A stretch of 64,000 nt of DNA from Akkermansiaceae bacterium (GTDB lineage: Bacteria; Verrucomicrobiota; Verrucomicrobiia; Verrucomicrobiales; DEV007), in the NCBI GenBank assembly GCA_024233085.1, contig JACKQC010000002.1, positions 62,001 to 126,000 on the forward strand, written 5' to 3'. Position numbers and translations under genes: made by a program. Of the stretch, positions 36,689 to 48,588 are shown in pieces; position 1 is the stretch's first letter, and the number at the start of each line of letters is the position of its first letter. Under the pieces are notes generated by a model. The model saw only the letters and a program-made list of their open reading frames with translations. It had not been told where the DNA came from and did no database searches.

Positions 36689-39600
36689 GTCTCCAATGCC
36701 TTTCGGCGGGATGTCCATTTCGGACGGATATTTTGATTGTAGTGATAATCAATTAACATCATTACGTCTCCAATGCCTTTCGGCGGGATGTCCATTTCGG
36801 ACCAGGCAATTGCGAAGCAGTGCGAAATTGACCTCACGTCTCCAATGCCTTTCGGCGGGATGTCCATTTCGGACTTGCGAATCCCCTCCATGAACTCTCG
36901 ATCGTGATCTGGTCTCCAATGCCTTTCGGCGGGATGTCCATTTCGGACAAAAGTGGAGGACCCGCGCTGCTGGAATGCTTTAAGTCTCCAATGCCTTTCG
37001 GCGGGATGTCCATTTCGGACGCCGACAACCTGGCCGGTTACTTCGAGGTGACAGGCCTGTCTCCAATGCCTTTCGGCGGGATGTCCATTTCGGACCATCC
37101 AGTGGTCTTGGCTCTGGGTGCTCTCTCCCCTGTCTCCAATGCCTTTCGGCGGGATGTCCATTTCGGACCGGCCCGTCCGGCATGTGAGGCTGGAGGAAAT
37201 CATGTGTCTCCAATGCCTTTCGGCGGGATGTCCATTTCGGACGATGTCGGGAAGACTGCTCTTGAGGCAATCCTCACGTCTCCAATGCCTTTCGGCGGGA
37301 TGTCCATTTCGGACCTTGTTTCGGCAGGAAGTCTCTTCGGTCACCACCGAGTCTCCAATGCCTTTCGGCGGGATGTCCATTTCGGACCCGGCACCTCGCA
37401 GAGGCGGTCAAACGCTTCTTCTCGGTCTCCAATGCCTTTCGGCGGGATGTCCATTTCGGACCGCTCGACAGCGCCCTGCTCACCTTCCTGGTGGCGCTGG
37501 TCTCCAATGCCTTTCGGCGGGATGTCCATTTCGGACGCCGCGAGCGCGACCTGCGAAAGGCCGCGCCGCTTGGTCTCCAATGCCTTTCGGCGGGATGTCC
37601 ATTTCGGACTGATCGAGAACCTGCAGCGGGAGGACCTGCTGCCGAGTCTCCAATGCCTTTCGGCGGGATGTCCATTTCGGACCTGGGCATGGTGCGCCGC
37701 GTTCATCTGCTGGGGCTTCGAGTCTCCAATGCCTTTCGGCGGGATGTCCATTTCGGACGGCAGTTTCGTGGTTATTCCAAGCACACGCGAAGCCAGTCTC
37801 CAATGCCTTTCGGCGGGATGTCCATTTCGGACCAGCGATGGAGTTTGAGGAAGACCACGCAACGCTCGTGTCTCCAATGCCTTTCGGCGGGATGTCCATT
37901 TCGGACGGTGTCAGTTCCAATGGGGGCAGTCGATGCCGTCATTGAGTCTCCAATGCCTTTCGGCGGGATGTCCATTTCGGACCCAGTTATTGTCAGGCTA
38001 CCGAATGGCTTGAAGCGTCTCCAATGCCTTTCGGCGGGATGTCCATTTCGGACTTCACGGATGACTTCGTGCTGCGATGCTTCCAATCAAGTCTCCAATG
38101 CCTTTCGGCGGGATGTCCATTTCGGACTCTCTTCGGTGGTGAAGGCTCTGACAGCTTGCTGATCAGTCTCCAATGCCTTTCGGCGGGATGTCCATTTCGG
38201 ACACGACGAGACCGGCCTCACCCTCGAATACCGCAAAGTCTCCAATGCCTTTCGGCGGGATGTCCATTTCGGACCCGGAAGTGTCGCCATCGACAACCTG
38301 GTTCCCGACGTCTCCAATGCCTTTCGGCGGGATGTCCATTTCGGACTCAAAGACGGGGAGATGAAAGCCCTCGTTCCAATGGTCTCCAATGCCTTTCGGC
38401 GGGATGTCCATTTCGGACTGTTCGGTAGCATCGATGCCCAAAAAGCCGGGTTTTGGGTCTCCAATGCCTTTCGGCGGGATGTCCATTTCGGACAATTCGT
38501 AGCGCCCCGGGGGGTGGGCGAATAATCAGGTCTCCAATGCCTTTCGGCGGGATGTCCATTTCGGACTCGGGCGGTTTGACCGATTCGGTCCGGCGACGGG
38601 GGTCTCCAATGCCTTTCGGCGGGATGTCCATTTCGGACCCACCGTGGAAGGTCTCAAGGCGGTCATCGCTCGCGCGTCTCCAATGCCTTTCGGCGGGATG
38701 TCCATTTCGGACTTGGCATCGTCGCCTCGTTCTATTTTGGCAGCCACTAGTCTCCAATGCCTTTCGGCGGGATGTCCATTTCGGACCAAAAAAAGGAAGG
38801 AAACAAAAAGATGCCACGCATTGTCTCCAATGCCTTTCGGCGGGATGTCCATTTCGGACATCCGGACGGTATGACCCCGCTTTACGATGCCGTTTTGTCT
38901 CCAATGCCTTTCGGCGGGATGTCCATTTCGGACAAAGGATCGCCAAGGCAGGAAAGAATGCCATTCTGGTCAGTCTCCAATGCCTTTCGGCGGGATGTCC
39001 ATTTCGGACCGGATCGAATTGATCCCGAGGGGGCAAAGCTCATTAGGTCTCCAATGCCTTTCGGCGGGATGTCCATTTCGGACACCCGGATCAATTGGGG
39101 CAAATAATCCCCAAAATCCTGTCTCCAATGCCTTTCGGCGGGATGTCCATTTCGGACTTCGAGAGGGTCGAGCTGACGGAACCCGACTCGGCAAGTCTCC
39201 AATGCCTTTCGGCGGGATGTCCATTTCGGACAAGGTTCCGGTACGTTCTTCGTCACTCCGGCGGACGGTCTCCAATGCCTTTCGGCGGGATGTCCATTTC
39301 GGACGCATAATGAAAAATTCCAGTTTCAACTTTCACGAAGGTCTCCAATGCCTTTCGGCGGGATGTCCATTTCGGACTGAAAGAAAAGGTGTTGGAGATG
39401 CTCGCAGTCTTTTGTCTCCAATGCCTTTCGGCGGGATGTCCATTTCGGACCTCGCTGGGATTCTCAAGATCGCGAAGATTCCCCACGTCTCCAATGCCTT
39501 TCGGCGGGATGTCCATTTCGGACAGGAGTTCGCGGCCGCAGTTGCCGAGACGCAGAGCCTGTCTCCAATGCCTTTCGGCGGGATGTCCATTTCGGACAGA

Positions 39601-40408
39601 AATGGGTCAACGGCAAGATGATTCCTTTCCTGGGTCTCCAATGCCTTTCGGCGGGATGTCCATTTCGGACGCAGTTCGGGGCGCTGGTTTCGTTTGCCTA
39701 CAATGTTGTCTCCAATGCCTTTCGGCGGGATGTCCATTTCGGACTACTGTCTCAAGCAGCGCGCCAAGTCAGAGATGCGCTTGTCTCCAATGCCTTTCGG
39801 CGGGATGTCCATTTCGGACTCGGGATCGTGATCTGGATGATCGGCCCCCGCGCCGGTCTCCAATGCCTTTCGGCGGGATGTCCATTTCGGACACGTGACG
39901 GCACGGCGAAATCTCGCCGAGTACCTGGTCTCCAATGCCTTTCGGCGGGATGTCCATTTCGGACCTTTGGTACAAAACCGTGTGGCCGAGATTCTCGAAT
40001 CAGTCTCCAATGCCTTTCGGCGGGATGTCCATTTCGGACCCGTCCTTCCACTCAGTGACCGTCGTCGTCCAAGCTGTCTCCAATGCCTTTCGGCGGGATG
40101 TCCATTTCGGACGAAGTCGGTGACGGTGTTTCGGCTACGGCCGAAACTGGTCTCCAATGCCTTTCGGCGGGATGTCCATTTCGGACAAAAAATGGGCGTC
40201 ATCCCTACTGGCAATCGCAATCGCTGTCTCCAATGCCTTTCGGCGGGATGTCCATTTCGGACCTCGTCGTCACCGAAGAAGCCGAAGTGAACGCCGTGTC
40301 TCCAATGCCTTTCGGCGGGATGTCCATTTCGGACAGGACTACGACTTGGTGGTGACCCAGCCCCGCCGTCTGTCTCCAATGCCTTTCGGCGGGATGTCCA
40401 TTTCGGAC
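36689..40408 (-). CRISPR. CRISPR array 1: 51 repeats of 37 bp, 50 spacers
   Basis: On the + strand each repeat begins GTCTCCAATGCCTTTCGGCG and ends GGATGTCCATTTCGGAC. I counted 51 essentially identical copies at a period of 72-77 bp, giving spacers mainly of 35-40 nt. I infer leftward (minus-strand) transcription: a leader shared with array 2 lies at the right end, and the crRNA-sense repeat then ends ATTGGAGAC, giving an 8-nt tag UUGGAGAC like the AUUGAAAC/G tags of type III systems. In this sense the repeat has a GCC-GAAA-GGC hairpin. No duplicated spacers were noticed by eye. Open frames across the array are repeat-encoded artefacts. Confidence 0.99.
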
Positions 40409-40605
40409 TCCCCCCCATTTAACCCCTTGAGAACCAGATGTCAAATCCCCCTCCAGGTCAGGGCTCGAAAAATGACCCCAACATCGATAGCCAAAACCTG
40501 CCCGAAAACCCTCCGATTTTTGGCGCAAGCCGCTCCCATTCAGCCAATTCCGAAAAAAGGTCAGGGGATGGCCGTTTTCGGGGGTTCCGGAGCCCTGACC
40601 TCGAG
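40409..40605 (-). promoter_or_regulatory. CRISPR leader 1
   Basis: This 197-bp non-coding stretch sits against the last repeat of array 1 and is closely similar, with equal length, to 46144-46340 beside array 2. Both contain CAAATCCCCCTCCAGGTCAG, then GGCTCGAAAAATGACCCC, a CCCGAAAACCCTCCGATTT block and a GGGGATGGCCGTTTTCGGGG block. An inverted repeat spans it: AGGTCAGGGCTC (40455-40466) and GAGCCCTGACCT (40590-40601), perfect over 12 bp. It should contain the array promoter and the integration signals read by Cas1-Cas2. Confidence 0.85.
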
Positions 40606-40620
40606 CGGCGTTTTTCACGG

Positions 40621-40899
40621 TCAGAACAGGTAAACGGACCGTTTTTCGGTCACGGTGACGCCCTCGCCGGCCGTGCGGCGCTTGCGGGCGAAGCGGTCGT
40701 CGATGACGTAGGCCATGAGGCTGTCCTCCGCCGGTTTCATGATGCGGAGCAGCCGCTCCCACAACTGCTCGAAGCGGTCGTCGTCCAGCCAGCACTCGAA
40801 GACGCTTTTCTGCACGCGGACGCCGAAATCCTCGCAGGCTTTGGCGACGAGGCGGAGGCGCTTGTCGTCGGCGATGTCGTAAACGATGACGCGCAGCAT
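40621..40899 (-). CDS. cas2: CRISPR adaptation endonuclease Cas2
   Basis: 92 residues, the normal size for Cas2. The ferredoxin-like fold starts with MLRVIVYDIADDKR, where Asp8 after the first strand is the conserved residue, followed by FGVRVQKSVFEC and a RLLRIMKPAEDSLMAYVI strand-helix pattern. Together with Cas1 it forms the spacer-integration complex. It is the last cas gene before array 1: its stop lies 15 bp from the leader. A 168-bp gap, with a heptamer tandem repeat, separates it from cas1. Confidence 0.95.
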   Translation of the reverse strand: MLRVIVYDIADDKRLRLVAKACEDFGVRVQKSVFECWLDDDRFEQLWERLLRIMKPAEDSLMAYVIDDRFARKRRTAGEGVTVTEKRSVYLF

Positions 40900-40969
40900 T
40901 TCGTCGGCTCCGGGCGGTTTGGCGTGGGGACGGACGGGCAGGAGATCGTCCCACCAGTCGGTTGAGTTT

Positions 40970-43318
<2,349 letters not shown>

Positions 43319-43377
43319 GGGAAGCGGTTTTTCTTGAGGGGTTGGGGTTCGGGGGGGTGTCGGGATCAGGGTTCCGA

Positions 43378-43396
43378 GCCGAAAGGCATTGGAGAC
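43378..43396 (+). repeat. Orphan CRISPR half-repeat, inverted relative to the arrays
   Basis: GCCGAAAGGCATTGGAGAC on the + strand is an exact 19-nt match to the reverse complement of the first half of the array repeat, including the predicted hairpin and crRNA tag. It lies 59 nt before the ATG at 43318 and 30 nt after the stop of the 69-aa gene. Because the genes here are read leftward, the mRNA would carry the antisense of this sequence, complementary to pre-crRNA. Confidence 0.85.
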
Positions 43397-43426
43397 ATCG
43401 CCGGAGCGGAAAATCGACGGTGGCGG

Positions 43427-43636
43427 TCAGTCGTCCTCGGGGGAGCGGCCGCCGGTCGTGGCGGCCCGGCGGAGTTCGCGGACGAAGTGCCGCAGTTCCC
43501 ACAGGGCGTAAAGGACGCCGAGGGCGAGGAAGAGGAAGCGGTTCAGCCGCGCCATCGCGCCGCGGAGGGAAGCGGCGGCGTTGGTGGCGGCATTGGGGGA
43601 ACCGGAGCGGGTCGAAGGAGACGGGTCGTTTTTCAT
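43427..43636 (-). CDS. 69-residue membrane protein in the CRISPR locus
   Basis: Start ATG at 43636. An N-terminal Ser/Ala-rich stretch (~1-28) leads into one hydrophobic helix (LNRFLFLALGVLYALWELRHFV, read as ~31-52) and a charged tail (RELRRAATTGGRSPEDD). No ribosome-binding site is clear. It lies between the NE0113-type CARF gene (92 bp upstream) and the membrane/coiled-coil gene (108 bp downstream) on the same strand. No family recognised; coding status rests on the plausible membrane helix and context. Confidence 0.45.
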   Translation of the reverse strand: MKNDPSPSTRSGSPNAATNAAASLRGAMARLNRFLFLALGVLYALWELRHFVRELRRAATTGGRSPEDD

Positions 43637-43728
43637 GTCGCCGTATTGGACGCGGCGACGGGGCGGATGTTGAGCGTGTGGACGTCCGGCGTACGTCGGG
43701 CGCGATCCGCGGGCGAATGGGGCCTCTC

Positions 43729-44913
<1,185 letters not shown>

Positions 44914-44922
44914 GCTCCTTAT

Positions 44923-44930
44923 CTCCTTTT
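44923..44930 (-). promoter_or_regulatory. Ribosome-binding site deciding the NE0113-type start
   Basis: AAAAGGAG read on the minus strand, 9 nt before the ATG at 44913; a second AAGGAG directly abuts the ATG. One of the few clear Shine-Dalgarno sequences in the window. Confidence 0.75.
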
Positions 44931-45146
44931 TTGACGGGGCGGCACGCGAAACGGGCCGGTGAACCGCATTCGTCAGTAAACTGAGTGTGCGGAACACCGG
45001 CCCATGGTGTCAAGACGGTTTCAGTGGGTTGTGCGTCTGTCTGCCAGTTTTCGACTTCGAGGCGCCTGAACGGATATTCCGAAGGGGGGCTTTGGGTGGC
45101 TTTCGGAGAACGGCTTTGTCGATCCGGTCCTCCCCGAACCAAGCGC

Positions 45147-46143
45147 GCCACCAATGCTTTTCGGCGGGGAGTCCATTTCGGACTCTCATCATCGTTTGGT
45201 TGTACTCAATCATTTTCGACGTCTCCAATGCCTTTCGGCGGGGAGTCCATTTCGGACACCGACGACGGGAGCTGGTCCTACATCGGGACGGACTGGTCTC
45301 CAATGCCTTTCGGCGGGGAGTCCATTTCGGACTAGGAATTCGTGATGGTACAGTTGTGATGATGGCGGTGTCTCCAATGCCTTTCGGCGGGGAGTCCATT
45401 TCGGACCACCGGAAGCGAAAAAAGACACGGAGCCGGCCAACAAGGTCTCCAATGCCTTTCGGCGGGGAGTCCATTTCGGACTTACCGCTGTGGCGGCACT
45501 CCGTACGACCTCCATGGTGTCTCCAATGCCTTTCGGCGGGGAGTCCATTTCGGACTCGTCTTTGGCGCTCATGGCGAAACAACACCTTATCCGTCTCCAA
45601 TGCCTTTCGGCGGGGAGTCCATTTCGGACCCCTCCGGGAGCCCTCATCCAAGCCGGTCAGTTGAGTCTCCAATGCCTTTCGGCGGGGAGTCCATTTCGGA
45701 CCCTGAATGGTGTCAACGTCTTGCTGGATGAAATTCTGTCTCCAATGCCTTTCGGCGGGGAGTCCATTTCGGACAACAAACTGCCGGGCCTACATCGCCA
45801 GCGTCTGCGCGTCTCCAATGCCTTTCGGCGGGGAGTCCATTTCGGACCAAGTTCAAGCTTGCACAGGACGGCCAGTCGACTGAGTCTCCAATGCCTTTCG
45901 GCGGGGAGTCCATTTCGGACAACGAATGTCCTCCTCGGCCGCATTGAGAGCATTCTGTCTCCAATGCCTTTCGGCGGGGAGTCCATTTCGGACAACTAGA
46001 CGAAATGTTCTCTCAGTTTTTGGGGTGCAGGGTCTCCAATGCCTTTCGGCGGGGAGTCCATTTCGGACAAAAAGACAAGGCACTAACTGGTGGAATATTT
46101 TTAAGGGTCTCCAATGCCTTTCGGCGGGGAGTCCATTTCGGAC
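45147..46143 (-). CRISPR. CRISPR array 2: 14 repeats of 37 bp, 13 spacers
   Basis: The repeat is that of array 1 except for two adjacent bases (GGGGAGTCC in place of GGGATGTCC on the + strand). I counted 13 identical copies plus a degenerate one at the left end (45147-45183; 4 changes: GCCACCAATGC at its start and one T). Terminal decay marks the left end as leader-distal, agreeing with a leader on the right and leftward transcription. Spacers are ~36-38 nt. The array lies between the 124-aa membrane protein gene and the NE0113-type gene. The 233 bp between it and that gene (44914-45146) hold no gene I can support. Confidence 0.99.
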
Positions 46144-46340
46144 TCCCCCCCATCTAACCCCTTGAAATCCAGTTGTCAAATCCCCCTCCAGGTCAGGGCT
46201 CGAAAAATGACCCCAACATCGATAGCCAAAAGCTACCCGAAAACCCTCCGATTTCTGGCGCAAACTATTCATTCCCAGAAGATTCCGCAAATAGGTCAGG
46301 GGATGGCCGTTTTCGGGGGTTCCGGACCCCTGACCTCGAG
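46144..46340 (-). promoter_or_regulatory. CRISPR leader 2
   Basis: 197 bp, homologous along its length to leader 1 and equally long. The same outer inverted repeat is present (46190-46201 AGGTCAGGGCTC; 46325-46336 GACCCCTGACCT, one mismatch). The middle (46262-46292) is the most diverged part, so the conserved flanks are likely the functional elements. Confidence 0.85.
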
Positions 46341-46439
46341 GGACATCACCCGCCGTTGAGTGAAGGCCCACACGGGTTCGGAGAGGATGGATGGCGACAT
46401 TCCGTCGAATTCGACGAAGGGATGTTTTCATGTCGCCTG

Positions 46440-46814
46440 TCAATTCTTGAACGGAGCGACCTCCTCCTCCGTGACCGGAATTTCGAGCAAATCGGAGTTG
46501 CCGTGGACCACCGATTCGACCAGGGGGAGGAACTTCTCGCTTCGCAGGAAAGCGATCTTGTAATCCTTTCCCCCCGTCGCAGCGCCCAGGATTCCCTGAA
46601 TCTCCGAACGGCTGAGATCGGCTCGCCGGGGCTTGTGCTCGATCGGGTGGACCACCCGTTTCGGGTTTTCGGCGTCAACCAGATGGATCGTCACCCGCCG
46701 GCCCAGATGGCGCTCGCGAGACCAAAGGCGGAACCAGCCGAAGAGAGAAACCACACAGGTAATCAGCCCCACAACGGTGAGGAACCGGTCGGCATTTTCG
46801 AAGAAGGTGTCCAT
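46440..46814 (-). CDS. 124-residue single-span membrane protein, candidate type III effector
   Basis: One membrane helix (~11-31, FLTVVGLITCVVSLFGWFRL) is followed by an Arg-rich hinge and a ~85-residue soluble alpha/beta domain: VTIHLVDAENPKRVVHPIEH, KPRRADLSRSEIQGILGAA, KIAFLRSEKFLPLVESVVHG, DLLEIPVTEEE. It starts 6 bp after the Csx3-like gene's stop, within the Cmr operon. The layout (short membrane anchor plus small soluble domain) is like that of Csx23, a cyclic-oligoadenylate-gated membrane effector, but no sequence identity to Csx23 is claimed. It could instead be an accessory of unknown role. Confidence 0.72.
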   Translation of the reverse strand: MDTFFENADRFLTVVGLITCVVSLFGWFRLWSRERHLGRRVTIHLVDAENPKRVVHPIEHKPRRADLSRSEIQGILGAATGGKDYKIAFLRSEKFLPLVESVVHGNSDLLEIPVTEEEVAPFKN

Positions 46815-46820
46815 GATCGT

Positions 46821-47066
46821 TCAGCGCGGGTCGTGGTTGAAGATTTCGACAGGCCCGGTGACCGGAGAATCATAGGCAAGCGTGCGGGCGATGCCGTGCA
46901 GGGCATGGGCGAGGCGCAGATAAAGCCAGACGGGCGCCGGACCGGTGAGGGTGACATCGGCGCCCGGCGGCGCCAACTCCCGGACCCGCGCCTCATAGGC
47001 GGGCAGATCGGCCAGCTTCGCCTGGCCGGTCTCGGCGTAGAGGGTGGAAAGGTCGAGCGTAGTCAT
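46821..47066 (-). CDS. Csx3-like protein (putative cyclic-oligoadenylate ring nuclease)
   Basis: 81 residues from the Met at 47066; an upstream Met at 47078 adds four residues. The C-terminal half (VTLTGPAPVWLYLRLAHALH then LAYDSPVTGPVEIFNHDP) follows the Csx3 core pattern V-x-x-(S/T)-G-x-x-P-(I/V)-W-L-(H/Y)-x-x-L-A-H ... Y-D ... G-x-V-x-(I/V) ... H. Csx3/Crn3 degrades cA4 and so switches off type III effectors. This copy is shorter than usual Csx3 (~110 residues): the region after the last strand is absent. Its place between a Can2-like nuclease and a membrane protein fits a damping role. Confidence 0.65.
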   Translation of the reverse strand: MTTLDLSTLYAETGQAKLADLPAYEARVRELAPPGADVTLTGPAPVWLYLRLAHALHGIARTLAYDSPVTGPVEIFNHDPR

Positions 47067-47133
47067 GAGTGAGTGCATCGTTGATCAAAAACCGCGACGG
47101 CGCGAGAGGATGGACCTCCACGGACCTCCTCCG

Positions 47134-48588
47134 TCACTCGACATCGACAGGCTCTTGCCGAGCGCGTTGTTTTAGGAAAGCACGCAGTTCGGGGGCCATG
47201 TCGTGGTTGGGATGGATCAGCGCGACGGCCCAAGGCCCGTTCTTGGACCTTTTGTAATATTCGACCCGCCCGAACCTGCTGACTGCCCTTTCCAGATCAT
47301 CCCTCGAATTCCAGCCGACGGCCGCGCCGGAATAGCGAAGGAGATACTTGCCGCTCAAGTGGTAAAGACTGAGGCCCATACCCAGCTGAGTGGACTCCAG
47401 AGCGTACGGGTCCAAATCAACGAATCCCAAGGAACTTTCCAACGGCCGGTCGGACCGCGGCGCTCTGGGGAGGCGCGGAGCACTGAATAGGCGCCTGTTT
47501 TCTCGACCCGCCTCTTCGTGGAGCCGGTGGACATCGGCCGCCGGGCCGGATTCCGGAACCGGAAGTTCGAGCATCCTGCATATCGCGGGCACGAGGCCGC
47601 TCATGGACTCCTGCGTCCACAAAGTGACCCGGTGTGCCTTGGCCAACTTTCCGAGGCCGGAATCCTGCCCAATCCATGAGGGACGAATAGCGACCGGAAC
47701 GGCGTCCGATCCCCCGAGGGCGGCGCCGTCTTCGGCGAGCCGACTGATCTGGTCGATCACGGCGGCATCGTCCGCCGAGTCAGATAGCTTGAGATCAAAG
47801 ACGATGATCTTCCGCCCGGTGGAGACGACAAAGTCGAGTTCGTGCAGGATCTTACCTTCATGGGTTAGCTTTACCGAAGCCGCGAAATTCTCCGCTCCGC
47901 ACGCGTGCAGCAACGCTCCAAAATAGTCCTCGAAAGCGAAACCTGTCAGTATTTGGGAAAGCAGCGGAAATTCGTTCTGAAGCGTTCTCCAATTCCATCC
48001 GAGTTCGATGCCTCGACCGGTGATCGCGCAAAGATCGAGACCACGCGGGGGCGGGTTCTGGCTCCACTCGCCGCCGTCGGGGATTTTGGCCTGCGCCCGG
48101 ATCAATTCGATGACCGGCACCCGCACCCGAGTGGTCGAGGCATCGGGAATCTCAACGCACGAGAGCGTTTGAATCCCGGAAAGATCGTGCGGCTCGAGCT
48201 GGAACCATTGGCCGCTCACTTCGCGATAAAAGGCTTCGACGTACGACAACCGCACAAAGGGCAGCGCTCCGGCAAACATCGTCTTAGTTCCTCCGGTGAC
48301 ATTCAGCGACCAGCGACTGGAGTTTCCGCCGCCTGATTCGATGATGGCGTGAATCGCGTGCAGCACCGCCTGGGTGAGCGTCTCTGTCCGATGGAGCGTG
48401 ACGCTCAGGCCCGGTTGCATCAGGGCGGCGATGGCCGCGATCCTGCGGGCCGGTTCGGCGGAGCGCCTCTCATCAGACGTGTGCAGAATGTCGAGGCTTG
48501 AAACGCCGCCGTCCCTGCCAACAAGCCAGGCGAGACCGAGCAGGTTCGGCCAGATTTGCTCGCTGGCGATGAGGATATGGCGGGTCAT
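47134..48588 (-). CDS. CARF-PD-(D/E)XK nuclease, Can2/Card1-like (DUF1887)
   Basis: 484 residues. N-terminal CARF domain (~1-150) with ILIASEQIWPNLLGLAWLV and the ligand loop NVTGGTKTM (96-104). A linker (~150-205) leads to a restriction-endonuclease fold: GFAFEDYFGALLHACGAENF, with E220, then HELDFVVSTGRKIIVFDLKLS, giving D252, D265 and K267 of the D-(x)n-(D/E)-x-K site. It should cleave DNA and/or RNA when cyclic oligoadenylate binds. About 150 further residues follow (~335-484), with GMGLSLYHLSGKYLLRYSGA and RVEYYKRSKNGPWAVALIHP, an extension beyond the usual Card1/Can2 length whose role is unknown. The start overlaps the cmr1 stop (ATGA). Confidence 0.85.
   Translation of the reverse strand: MTRHILIASEQIWPNLLGLAWLVGRDGGVSSLDILHTSDERRSAEPARRIAAIAALMQPGLSVTLHRTETLTQAVLHAIHAIIESGGGNSSRWSLNVTGGTKTMFAGALPFVRLSYVEAFYREVSGQWFQLEPHDLSGIQTLSCVEIPDASTTRVRVPVIELIRAQAKIPDGGEWSQNPPPRGLDLCAITGRGIELGWNWRTLQNEFPLLSQILTGFAFEDYFGALLHACGAENFAASVKLTHEGKILHELDFVVSTGRKIIVFDLKLSDSADDAAVIDQISRLAEDGAALGGSDAVPVAIRPSWIGQDSGLGKLAKAHRVTLWTQESMSGLVPAICRMLELPVPESGPAADVHRLHEEAGRENRRLFSAPRLPRAPRSDRPLESSLGFVDLDPYALESTQLGMGLSLYHLSGKYLLRYSGAAVGWNSRDDLERAVSRFGRVEYYKRSKNGPWAVALIHPNHDMAPELRAFLKQRARQEPVDVE

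Noticed and set aside
36515..40418. Many open frames across the CRISPR arrays on both strands, with repeated short peptides
   Set aside because: The repeated peptides are just translations of the 37-bp repeat; the spacers between them are unrelated to each other.
43378..43396. tracrRNA of a type II or V system
   Set aside because: No Cas9 or Cas12 gene is present, the effector genes are all Cmr type, and no terminator-like hairpin follows the half-repeat.
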